In this document: piece by piece, positions 24,684-32,597 of the stretch
How positions within the stretch are numbered: position 1 is the stretch's first letter
How the letters are laid out: each line of letters begins with the position of its first letter
Origin: a bacterium
GTDB lineage: Bacteria; Actinomycetota; Acidimicrobiia; Spongiisociales; JAENVV01
NCBI GenBank assembly: GCA_024641305.1
Contig: JAHEDI010000002.1
Span: forward strand, 2,927-66,926
Direction: 5' to 3'
Length of the DNA: 64,000 nt
Position numbers and translations under genes: made by a program
The notes under the pieces: model-generated
What the model saw: only the letters and a program-made list of their open reading frames with translations
Database searches by the model: none
Told to the model about the DNA's origin: nothing

Positions 24684-25634
24684 CTAAGGGAGCCTGTCCA
24701 AGATGGAGGAGGCGGCGGCTAGACCCGACAGTACCGCCCCTTCGATTTTCGCTCCTGCGAAGACCTCCCCGGCAAGCGCCACTGGTACCCGTGTGTCGAG
24801 GACGACGCATCCTTGCTCAAGGATCGTGGTCGGTTCGGCGAAGCGCCATCGGTGACCGGTGGCCGCAGTGACTTGACCGTTCAGGTGCGGTTGCGACGCC
24901 GCAACGAGATGGCCCGTCCAGTCTTCGGGGTCCGCTTCGAGATAGTCGGTCGCAAAACCCGGAGTGCTGTGTACGGTGATCGACGGGGTTGCCGAGGTCC
25001 CCTTGTGGGCGTTGTCCGCCATCCACGCGATTGGATCGTTCACCACGGAGCTATGCCCGTCGGTTAGGCCGCTAGGGCCGTCGAGTTGCATCATGACCGC
25101 CAGGCACGCCCGGTAGTCGATAGCCGACAGCGTTTCTCTTAGGGCGTCGGGTGCGTCGATTCGGCTGGCATTGAGCAGGGCCAGAGTCTGAGGAACTGGT
25201 GGAGTCACGATGAAAGCCGTCGCCCCGATCCGTTCGCCTCTTGTGTCGACGGCGGCGGGTTCGCCACCGTCGAGATCGAGTCGTTCAATGGCGATGCCGG
25301 TACGAACGTCGAGCGACTCTGCAAGAAACTCGGGAATCTTGCGCATCCCACCGGTGCCGACGTACCGGGGCTCAAGGTCGGCGGTCTGATACCACTCGTG
25401 CATCTTGCCCGCCGCAGCCCATCCCCGGGTGACCGCTGCGAATGTTTCTGATCGTATCGAAAAGTGTTGCGCGCCGTGATCGAACCGAGCCTCACCGAGG
25501 GTGCGGGTGGCCATCCGCCCACCTACCGCACGGCTCTTGTCGACGAGAACCGACCCGACTCCTGCCCCACGTAATGCGTGAGCGGCTGTCAGCCCGGCGA
25601 TCCCTGCTCCGACGACTAGCACCCGTTCCTGCAT
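24684..25634 (-). CDS. FAD-dependent amine-oxidase/renalase-like oxidoreductase
   Basis: A 316-residue flavoprotein. The start at 25634 (MQERVLVVGAGIAGLTAA) begins exactly at the FAD Rossmann motif; the 105 extra residues in the track overlap the divergent gene and are low-complexity. GAGIAGLTAAHALRGAG, then DKSRAVGGRMATRTLGEARFDHGAQ, is the GGRM-type dinucleotide-binding motif of the NAD(P)-binding/renalase family. The C-terminal AGEVFAGAKIEGAVLSGLAAA is the closing FAD-contact segment. Substrate unknown. Confidence 0.87.
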   Translation of the reverse strand: MQERVLVVGAGIAGLTAAHALRGAGVGSVLVDKSRAVGGRMATRTLGEARFDHGAQHFSIRSETFAAVTRGWAAAGKMHEWYQTADLEPRYVGTGGMRKIPEFLAESLDVRTGIAIERLDLDGGEPAAVDTRGERIGATAFIVTPPVPQTLALLNASRIDAPDALRETLSAIDYRACLAVMMQLDGPSGLTDGHSSVVNDPIAWMADNAHKGTSATPSITVHSTPGFATDYLEADPEDWTGHLVAASQPHLNGQVTAATGHRWRFAEPTTILEQGCVVLDTRVPVALAGEVFAGAKIEGAVLSGLAAASSILDRLP

Positions 25635-25692
25635 GCTTCGATCATGGCAGGTATGCAAAGGCGCTGGCCGTTGAGGCAGGTACGATGCGCGG

Positions 25693-25986
25693 ATGAGTTC
25701 TGTCGATCGGTCCGACTGGGCAGCGGTGCTGTCCTCTTTTACAGCCTTCTTCGAAGGTTGGGGTACCGTCGTGGCAGACGGAGACGGGGTCTCATTCGCA
25801 GCACCGGAAGCCGGAACCAGACTGGAGCTCGGCCGGGACGGGACCTCGACGTCCTTCATGCCGCTCCACGGGCTGACCGCCCGATGGGACCACGTGGCTT
25901 TCGACCAGCAGGAGCGGACGGTCACGGTATCCGGCGAGGATTTCGCATACACATACCGGGTTCCTCTCTCCCTTCGCCCTCGCTAG
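25693..25986 (+). CDS. Small hypothetical protein divergent from the renalase-like gene
   Basis: A 97-residue soluble protein (MSSVDRSDWAAVLSSFTAFFEGWGTVV...). It is acidic, has no signal or membrane segment, and contains a repeated strand-like pattern (GVSFAAPEAGTRLELGRDG, HVAFDQQERTVTVSGEDFAYTYRV). No family is recognised. It is 58 bp from the divergent FAD gene, so they may share a control region. Coding is supported by frame-consistent composition and the lack of a better frame. Confidence 0.6.
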   Translation: MSSVDRSDWAAVLSSFTAFFEGWGTVVADGDGVSFAAPEAGTRLELGRDGTSTSFMPLHGLTARWDHVAFDQQERTVTVSGEDFAYTYRVPLSLRPR

Positions 25987-26247
25987 CCAGCCGGTCCCGA
26001 TATCAGTTCGGTCGTGAACGCAGGCAGTGTTTCGGACGTCGGCGCTGGTGGGTAAGTGCGACGTCAAGGGTTGACTGGCCCTGGTCAGCCGTGGTAGTCG
26101 GGCCAGCTTCGGCAGCCTACGGCGCAACCATTCACTACGAAGGACGTTGCCGAAGTTCTCGACCTGAATCACGGCCTCCAGTTCACTCCTGCTGCCAGCG
26201 TTGTTGGGAATGACGTCGCCAGGCGTTTGGGCTCCGCCTTCGACCGG

Positions 26248-27006
26248 CTAGGCGGCCAGTGCTCCTGCAAACACCTGCCAGGCGAGCAGTGACTTGGCTA
26301 CGAAACTGAGCACGATGTAGCGCCGCTCACCGTAGAGGTAATCGGCCCATTTCCCCTTTGCGCGATACTGCTTCCACTGTACGAGAGCGAACCCGTTGAA
26401 GAGCAAGAAGAGCGAGATCACGATCCCGTACACGAATCCCGGGACAACGGCTTCGGACGGTCCCTTCGGCGAAATTAGGCTGAGAACCACCGCGATCCAT
26501 GGGATTGCGCCAGCTAAGGACCCGAACCAGAACGGGAGCAGGTCGCCGTCCCCCGGTTCGGTGTACCGCTCCTGGAGCCAGCCGAACAGGATCATGGAAA
26601 CGTTCACGCCGAAAACGCCGAGGAGGGCGATGTAGTCGGCGGTGCCGTTCAACTGGAGGATGACGATGATCATGATCGACGACGACAATGAATACTCGAC
26701 CCACCGGTACACGTTGATGTGATTCTTCAACCCTTTGGCGTACCTCGGGAATATCTGCGGCGAGCTCACGAAGAAGTGGAAGAAGGCGGAGAGGGCCATG
26801 AAGCCAGCGACCATATAGCTGATGTTCAGGTTGAACAGGTTCACCGGCGGAGAGAAACTGCCGGTTCCGGGCGCGCCGGTCAGGTAGGTCGCCTGCACCG
26901 GGAGGGCCGCTTGGTTCGAAAGCAAGAGGATCGCGATCAGCGATCCGAGATGCAGAATTCCGGCGAACACGTTGAGCTTGCGAAGGTTGCTGAGTTGCGA
27001 GTCCAT
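26248..27006 (-). CDS. Heliorhodopsin (type III rhodopsin)
   Basis: A 252-residue protein with seven hydrophobic helices. The heliorhodopsin signatures are plain: YRWVEYSLSSSIMI in helix 3, with Glu104 at the counterion position, and SFVAKSLLAWQVFAGAL in helix 7, with Lys238 as the retinal Schiff-base lysine. Both positions are offset by three from the reference heliorhodopsin 48C12 (Glu107, Lys241). His77 fits the 48C12 His80 cavity residue, and His19 lies near its His23. Heliorhodopsins bind retinal with the N-terminus inside the cell, opposite to other rhodopsins; known members pump no protons and their role is unsettled. No carotenoid cleavage gene is present in this window. Confidence 0.95.
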   Translation of the reverse strand: MDSQLSNLRKLNVFAGILHLGSLIAILLLSNQAALPVQATYLTGAPGTGSFSPPVNLFNLNISYMVAGFMALSAFFHFFVSSPQIFPRYAKGLKNHINVYRWVEYSLSSSIMIIVILQLNGTADYIALLGVFGVNVSMILFGWLQERYTEPGDGDLLPFWFGSLAGAIPWIAVVLSLISPKGPSEAVVPGFVYGIVISLFLLFNGFALVQWKQYRAKGKWADYLYGERRYIVLSFVAKSLLAWQVFAGALAA

Positions 27007-27067
27007 GGCAGTACATTAGCTGGCGACGTTGAGCAGAAGGACTAACCCTCGAAGCTCGGGTCGCTGG

Positions 27068-27470
27068 TCAACCCTCAACAGGGGTGAGAACGACCATCGG
27101 AATCTGGATGCTGCCTCCTTTCCGGGGGGTAGGTCGCGTAGGTGGGCTGAAGTAACGCGTACCCCGCCCAAAGGTCAATGCCCTCGTCGCCTTGGGCGAT
27201 CCGGGTGACCGCCTCAAAGCTGCAACGACCGACCTCAACCCTGACCCGCGGGTCGTCGCGAAGGTTGAGCAGCCAGGCAGGTTCCATGGCCGGCGTTGGA
27301 CGCGGCAACCACGAACGAACCGTGCTGCTCTTCGGAGACCAGGGGTCCCGTGCGCAGCTGTCCTGACTTGCGGCCCTTCGTGGTGGGGAGCAGGGTGGGA
27401 ACGCCACGCATCTTGCCACCAATCCGGCCTCCAGACACTCGACACAGCTTGCGATGCGCAGCCCCAAAGG
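27068..27470 (-). pseudogene. Frameshifted deazaflavin (F420)-dependent nitroreductase-family gene
   Basis: Three minus-strand frames each carry a consecutive piece of one Ddn-family protein. The first has VSGGRIGGKMRGVPTLLPTTKG, then GRKSGQLRTGPLV and SFVVAASNAGHGT. The second (from about 27290) has AWLLNLRDDPRVRVEVGRCSFEAV and LLQPTYATY. The third (from about 27115) has IQIPMVVLTPVEG and the stop. At least two frameshifts, near 27285 and 27115, break it. Intact members use reduced F420 to reduce nitro groups or quinones, so the ancestor suggests F420 use in this lineage. Start undefined. Confidence 0.8.
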
Positions 27471-27491
27471 CGTCTTTGGCCGGGTAGAGGA

Positions 27492-27698
27492 CTATTCCCT
27501 TCGGTGAACCCCTGTCGATTGGCACAGCCAAAGCCACCCCCCACAAGCCGGCGTCAACACAAAGACCTTGAGTCGTCTGATGAGCGCTTCGATGTCGGAG
27601 GGGAATAGGTGTGTGTAGCGGTCCAGGGTGATGGTGATGGAGGAGTGTCCGAGGTGGACTTGGGTCGCTTTGGGGTTGACGCCAGCTGGTGGACGAAA
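27492..27698 (-). pseudogene. Tyrosine recombinase (integrase) C-terminal fragment
   Basis: The minus strand encodes AGVNPKATQVHLGHSSITIT followed by LDRYTHLFPSDIEALIRRL, ending at the stop at 27492. This is the C-terminal catalytic box of a phage-type integrase, with the LGH histidine and the nucleophile tyrosine (DRYTHLF) intact. Upstream of residue R-P-P the reading frame meets a stop at about 27735, and the catalytic arginine region is missing, so it is a remnant. It differs from the remnant at 23355 and comes from another integrase. Confidence 0.8.
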
Positions 27699-27725
27699 GT
27701 CCGATCGTCTCCTGCTACTTCTCAG

Positions 27726-29582
27726 CTAGACAGGCTTCTGGGACTCTAGCGTACGCCCATACCGGACCCACAAGAAGCTGGCGCCGCTCGTCATGAGAAG
27801 CCCGAGCATGACTAGGAAGTACAGGCGTTCGTTGCTGCTGGGCCCTGGGACACTGTCATTTGCTCTGCCCGCTTCGTTGGAGAACAGCGAGCGCGCTGGA
27901 CTGTCCGCCGCCGGGGTTGCACCGCCGCCATCCGACGGGTCGGCGACTGCCGGGGCGGCCAGGGTCAGCGACCCGTTTTCTGCAGCGCTATTTGACGAGA
28001 ACGAGTAGAGGACGAAGTCGGCGACCGCACTCATCTCCTCGATGGCCATGCGGTCGGAGAAGCCCGGCATCGTACCCTGTCCATTGCCGATTACCGAGAT
28101 CAGCTCGGAGCGGACGAGGGTCCTCCCGGCCAGTGGTCCTGCCGAGCCGCCCTCTCCGTGCGGACCATGGCAGGCCGAGCAGAACGTGACGTATAGAGAG
28201 GTTCCATCGACGGCGCCAACCACTCCGGCGGGCGTGGGAGCGTTAGTTCCGAGCGATGACAGGTAGGTGACGACCGCGTTGATCTGTTCAGAATCGAGTC
28301 GAGACCCGAAGGACGGCATCGATGCGCCCTTGCCGTTGACGACAGCCGAAGACAGCTGCGCGTCGGTGAGTGAATGACCGATCAAATCCCCGCCGGAGGC
28401 GCCGTGGCAGGTCGCGCAGTTTGTTGTGAACACATCGGATCCAATCGGTGGTGGTGCGCCGGGGGTGGTGGTGGACGAGGTTTTGCTGGCGACGTAGCCG
28501 ATGACGGCGTCGCGTTCTGCCTGGCTGAGTCTGGTGTTGAAGCCGGGCATGCCGGTGGTGCCGTTGTTGACGACCGTTGCGATCTGGCTGGTGGTGATGG
28601 TGCGTCCGACCAGGTTGCCGCCAGAAGGGCCGTGGCAGGAGGCGCAGTTATTGGCGAAAACGCTGAACCCGCTCGGCGGTGGTGGGGGAGGCGTGCCGGG
28701 GAGGGTGGTCGTGGTGGTCGTCGCCGGCGGGGTGAGCGAAAGGAGGTAATCGGCAATTGCTCCGATTTGGGTGCTGTTGTAGGTCGAGTTGAACGATGGC
28801 ATGCCGGTCGTCGTGCCGTTGGTGATGGTGTTCACCAGTTGGGTGCGGGACAGGGTGGTTCCAGCCAGATCCCCGCCGTTGGCGCCATGACACCCTTGAC
28901 ACGATGTTGCGAAGAGCGTCGACCCGTTGGGTGGTGGTGGGGGAGGCGTGCCGGGGATGGTGGTGGTCGTGGTCGTTGTGACCGGGGTGGAGTTCAAGTC
29001 GAAGAGCCACTGTGACACGGTCTGGATCTCTCCTGAAGTCAACCTGCCGTTGAACCCCGACATGCCGGTGGTGCCGTTGGTGACCACCGTGGTGATCCGA
29101 CTCAGGGTGAGAGTGCGGCCAAGCAGGTTGCCGCCGTTGCCGCCGTGGCAACTGGCGCAGTTCGTCTGGAATATGGCCCCGCCGCTTCCAGGAGCGGCCG
29201 TTGTCGTAGTGGCGCCGGGAACCGTGGTAGTGGTGACGACGGTGTTGGGGTTGTCTGACGCATTCCCAGGAAAGGTGTGGGCGTTGATCTCTTCGAGGTT
29301 CGAGAACCCGTCCCCATCGGCATCGAGGTTGTTGATGGCGGTGAAGTTCTGCCCCTCTTTCCACTGCAGGGCGAAGGGGTTGAGCTTGTATTCGGTCCCA
29401 ACGATGTTGTGACAGAGCACGCACGAATCGATACGGCTGCCGACCGCGGCTGGATACGTGGATTCGAACTTAGGAAGGAAGCCGGGTTGCGGTTTGGCGT
29501 CTGCACTGTCGCCCAACACGAAAACGATCAATGCGGCCAGAATCCCGACCAGCGTCACCAACGCTGCAGCTCGAGCCTTCAT
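27726..29582 (-). CDS. Six-haem, membrane-anchored cytochrome c with tandem domains and Thr/Pro linkers
   Basis: About 618 residues from MKARAAALVTLVG (29582); the track start adds 12 residues. Order: signal peptide; a module with CVLCH and an EF-hand-like DADGDGFSNLEE; five cytochrome c domains with CASCH, CQGCH, CASCH, CATCH and CSACH, each with a distal methionine in GMPSF- or GMPGF-like motifs; a Ser/Ala linker; one C-terminal helix (LYFLVMLGLLMTSGASFLWV). The first domains are joined by TTTT...PGTPPPPPP linkers that repeat almost exactly, showing recent internal duplication. It likely acts as an electron wire in the cell envelope near the bc complex encoded downstream. The six c-haems would be attached by the ccm system of this region. 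Confidence 0.88.
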   Translation of the reverse strand: MKARAAALVTLVGILAALIVFVLGDSADAKPQPGFLPKFESTYPAAVGSRIDSCVLCHNIVGTEYKLNPFALQWKEGQNFTAINNLDADGDGFSNLEEINAHTFPGNASDNPNTVVTTTTVPGATTTTAAPGSGGAIFQTNCASCHGGNGGNLLGRTLTLSRITTVVTNGTTGMSGFNGRLTSGEIQTVSQWLFDLNSTPVTTTTTTTIPGTPPPPPPNGSTLFATSCQGCHGANGGDLAGTTLSRTQLVNTITNGTTTGMPSFNSTYNSTQIGAIADYLLSLTPPATTTTTTLPGTPPPPPPSGFSVFANNCASCHGPSGGNLVGRTITTSQIATVVNNGTTGMPGFNTRLSQAERDAVIGYVASKTSSTTTPGAPPPIGSDVFTTNCATCHGASGGDLIGHSLTDAQLSSAVVNGKGASMPSFGSRLDSEQINAVVTYLSSLGTNAPTPAGVVGAVDGTSLYVTFCSACHGPHGEGGSAGPLAGRTLVRSELISVIGNGQGTMPGFSDRMAIEEMSAVADFVLYSFSSNSAAENGSLTLAAPAVADPSDGGGATPAADSPARSLFSNEAGRANDSVPGPSSNERLYFLVMLGLLMTSGASFLWVRYGRTLESQKPV

Positions 29583-29783
29583 GTGCTCGTTCCTCGTTTC
29601 GACTCGGCCCCAACCCATGAACAGTATCGGTCGATTACGGATAAAGCTGAGCTAGTAGGTGCTTAAGGGTGGGATAAATCTCTCGTGGTGGGACTCTGCG
29701 GGGGTTGTTGCGTCGGGCGGTCTTACCAATCTGGCGACCGAATAACACAAGTTCCTCCCATGACCGCCACTATCGGCGACGGC

Positions 29784-30278
29784 TCAGTATTCAAATGGTA
29801 CGAGGTTCCCATCGGTGGTGATCAGCACGACGGGCTGGGACTCCCAGGTCTCCACGGTCCCGCCCATACCGGCCGAATCAGCCGGCATCCCGGGAAGCGA
29901 CAAACCGACTGCTTCGGGTTGAGTTTCGAGCAACTGCAGGATGGCTCCCACCGGCACATGGCCGACGATCACATAATCCCCGACCAGGGCGGTATGACAG
30001 GAAGACGCCTCCTCTGGAACGCCTTTCGCCGCATTGAACTCCGCCAACAGCGGATCCTCGCTGGTTTCGACTGTCGCTCCGTTGTCTTGTAGGTACCCGA
30101 CCCACTCTGTGCAACACCCTCAGCCAGGTTCCTTGTGTACCGCGAAGGTCAAACCTGACAGTTCGCCCGATGACAGGTCCATCGTCGGTTGAGTGGGCAC
30201 AGGTTCGGTTGACGTGGACGCACACGCCGCCAACATCACTCCCACCACTACGAGGGCAACCCACGAAACGCGTTTCAA
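29784..30278 (-). CDS. DUF411 lipoprotein with in-frame UGA at the first redox cysteine: probable selenoprotein
   Basis: The ORF track splits this gene (30120..30404 and 29784..30047), but one frame runs through a single TGA at 30122-30120. The TTG start at 30278 has a perfect AGGAGGT six bases upstream. It gives MKRVSWVALVVVGVMLAAC, a lipoprotein signal with the lipidated cysteine at residue 19. The frame then reads AVHKEPG-UGA-GCCTEWVGYL; in DUF411 proteins this position is the first cysteine of CGCC. After the UGA all family blocks are intact: SSCHTALVGDYVIVGHVPVG and GLSLPGMPADSAGM. A hairpin with a G-containing loop begins 14 nt after the UGA. The product would be 164 residues with selenocysteine at 53. 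DUF411 proteins are linked with copper handling. The alternative is a nonsense mutation (TGC or TGT to TGA). Confidence 0.72.
30080..30116 (-). promoter_or_regulatory. Candidate bacterial SECIS hairpin downstream of the DUF411 UGA
   Basis: On the mRNA strand GUGGGU and ACCUAC pair (6 bp, one G-U) around the loop CGGGU. The loop starts 20 nt after the UGA, within the 16-37 nt range usual for bacterial SECIS elements, and has G at its second position. UGUUG and CAACG can extend the stem beyond an internal loop. Drawn by eye; no folding energy was computed. Confidence 0.55.
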
Positions 30279-30494
30279 GCTCGGACCTCCTATGTGCGCA
30301 ACCATAAGGCCTTCACGGTTGCACGAGGCAGGGGCGAAGGTCGCCACACCATCAGCCATTCGGCTCCCTCTTACCATTCGGACCCGTGCTGCCCTCGGGA
30401 CCACGACCGGTGCGAGCTGCGACGCACTGGCCGGCTTCGTGGGAGAGACGTCACCGATAGACCACCAAAAGCCTCCGAAACCCGTCGGTTCCCA

Positions 30495-32594
30495 CTACCC
30501 CTCGGGCGCCCCGGCGGCCACCCAATCAATGATCTTCTGAATGTCCGACTGGCTCATCGTGACGGCCGGCGGCATGACGAGACCGTCCGGATGGGTCCCG
30601 ATCAACGACTGAACCAGGCTGCTGCTGTCAGGGTCGCCTGGGATGATGACCGGACCATTGTCTCCCGATGTCATCGCGTCTTCATAACTGGTTGCCGTCC
30701 AACCACCAAGGACGCCATGGCAGGCTGCGCAGTACGTGTCGAAGATCGGGAGAATCGACGACACATATGTCAATGGAGCACTTTGGCCCGCCTCGCCCGT
30801 GAGGGTCCGTATATAGGTCACCATGTCCTCGATTTCCTGTGAACTCAGCAAGTCTCCCCAGGCAATCATGGCGGTGGCTGCGTGTCCCAGGTTGATATCG
30901 TCAAAAATCTGCTGATCGGTCTTTGAGGCCTGCCAGGCGGCGTCGTATGCCGGACCAATCCCGCCCTCACCTGACGCCCCGTGGCATTGCGCACACAACG
31001 CCTCATAAAGGGCCGGTGCAGTCCTCGCACCCTGGGGTACGATGGGAATATCCGGTGGAAGATCGACAGGCGGATCCTCTGCCCAGGACCGGATATAGGC
31101 GACCAGCAGGTCGACCTGATCGCTATTCAGCGGCCCGCCGAACGTATCCGCAAACGGTGACATTCCGAAGTTGGGCTGCCCTTGCGAAATGATCGAGCGG
31201 AGGGTGGCGTCGTCTCTCGTCGCGAGGTATTCCGCCGTCGAAATCGGAGCAATAATATCGCCGGCCCTGGTCGGGTTCGTGCCACCTTCGCCCAGGTTGC
31301 CGTGGCAAGCTGCGCAGTTCTGCAGGAAGAGTTGTTCGGCCTCATCGAGGTTCGGGAGTTTGGCCGCCGCCAGAACATAATCGACGAGGGCGTCAATCTG
31401 CTGGTCGGTGAGGATATCGCCCCATACCGGCATATCTTCATGTGACCCACCAAGCGAAATCAACTGCCGGGCCGTCTCAAGATCGGGAGCCGTCGGTACC
31501 CGGGTGGCGTGGCACGAAGTACACAGACGGCCAAACATCTCCGCTCCCTCGGGAGCAGCCGACGGAACCGTTACATACAAGGCCAGCGTTTCGATCTCTT
31601 CCGGACTTAGAGCCGACCCGAACGAGGGCATCTGCAAATGGCCGCCCCCACGGCGGATCAGCTCCTCGAGATCTTTCCGGTCGCCACTATATGCCACCGA
31701 CTGGCCATGACATGCAGAGCATTCCTGGAACCACAGCCGCTGCCCATCCGGGGCGGTGAGGAAGTTCAGCAGTTTCGCTTGGTCAGCCTTGGTCAAGGCT
31801 TCGCGCCAAACCGGAAGGCCCAGCGTGGCATGGGGGGCATAGTCGGGGCCTTCGTCAAGTGCCCGGCGTAGCTCCGTCGAATCGGACTCGGCCAACGACT
31901 GCATGTCATGACACTCGGAGCAGTTATCAACAAACAGCGTGTAACCGCTCGGCGAAAGGATGAAGCCGACCAGGGCATCGATTTCGATGGAGGTCAGATC
32001 GGAATTCCAGGCTGGCATCCCATCATGGGTGCCACCTTCGATGACTTTGTATAGGTCCGTACCGGAGCTGGCAGAGATCGTCGTACCGTGGCATCCGGCG
32101 CAGTTGGCCGAGTAAAGGAGGGCAATCTGATCTCCGGATGCCACATCGGCGGTCGGCGGTGGTTCCGCGGTGATTGCCTGGACGGTCAGGAAAATCGCTC
32201 CGGCAAAAAGGAACACCGTGATCGAGGTCACGACCGGGCGGCCCGTCCAATGGCGCCTCGCCGAACGATCTGTCCACGGCAGAGCCACCAGGAACCCGAG
32301 CGCAACCATCGGGATGATGAACACCCCGACGACTTCGAGGCTCCCCGGGAAGAACTTCAGGAGTTGGAACAGGAACAGGAAGTACCACTCAGGGCGCGGC
32401 GTGAAGCCGGCATCACTCGGGTCGGCAACCGCCTCCAGGCTCGCTCCGACGAAGGTAGCTAGCGACACGATGACCAGAAAGACGATCAGCGCAGCAATTG
32501 CATCCTTGAAAATCGCGTCCGGAAAGAACGGAATACCCTTCTTCTTGGATTCCGCATAGTCCTCAAGATACTTGGCTCGTTCGTTGGGTTTCAC
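30495..32594 (-). CDS. Cytochrome bc complex subunit IV fused to seven c-type haem modules
   Basis: A 699-residue protein. Residues 1-145 are the C-terminal half of cytochrome b (subunit IV type): three helices and the Qo-site PEWY motif in TPRPEWYFLFLFQLLKFFPG. Residues 150-699 are periplasmic, with seven CxxCH sites: CAGCH (165), CSECH (225), CSACH (292), CTSCH (358), CAACH (427), CAQCH (534) and CAACH (622). Most have a candidate distal methionine such as GMPAW or DMPVW. The standard arrangement has one or two c-haems, so seven on subunit IV is exceptional. It follows cytochrome b6 directly (gap of 3 bp) and should take electrons from the Rieske centre and spread them to surface or terminal acceptors. 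Confidence 0.92.
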   Translation of the reverse strand: MKPNERAKYLEDYAESKKKGIPFFPDAIFKDAIAALIVFLVIVSLATFVGASLEAVADPSDAGFTPRPEWYFLFLFQLLKFFPGSLEVVGVFIIPMVALGFLVALPWTDRSARRHWTGRPVVTSITVFLFAGAIFLTVQAITAEPPPTADVASGDQIALLYSANCAGCHGTTISASSGTDLYKVIEGGTHDGMPAWNSDLTSIEIDALVGFILSPSGYTLFVDNCSECHDMQSLAESDSTELRRALDEGPDYAPHATLGLPVWREALTKADQAKLLNFLTAPDGQRLWFQECSACHGQSVAYSGDRKDLEELIRRGGGHLQMPSFGSALSPEEIETLALYVTVPSAAPEGAEMFGRLCTSCHATRVPTAPDLETARQLISLGGSHEDMPVWGDILTDQQIDALVDYVLAAAKLPNLDEAEQLFLQNCAACHGNLGEGGTNPTRAGDIIAPISTAEYLATRDDATLRSIISQGQPNFGMSPFADTFGGPLNSDQVDLLVAYIRSWAEDPPVDLPPDIPIVPQGARTAPALYEALCAQCHGASGEGGIGPAYDAAWQASKTDQQIFDDINLGHAATAMIAWGDLLSSQEIEDMVTYIRTLTGEAGQSAPLTYVSSILPIFDTYCAACHGVLGGWTATSYEDAMTSGDNGPVIIPGDPDSSSLVQSLIGTHPDGLVMPPAVTMSQSDIQKIIDWVAAGAPEG

Positions 32595-32597
32595 CGC

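Noticed and set aside
26100-26260. Plus-strand stretch reading TTKDVAEVLDLNHG and FTPAASVVGNDVARRLG
   Set aside because: Looks faintly like a helix-turn-helix remnant, but it has no start, is short and runs into the heliorhodopsin gene on the other strand; not enough to call a pseudogene.
28648-29424. 258-residue His/Arg-rich minus ORF and other frames inside the six-haem gene
   Set aside because: Shadow frames of the Thr/Pro linkers and haem repeats in the 27726-29582 gene.
30120-30404. Stand-alone 94-residue ORF ending at TGA 30120
   Set aside because: It is the N-terminal part of the DUF411 gene, read from a too-early start and cut at the UGA; the frame and family motifs continue beyond.
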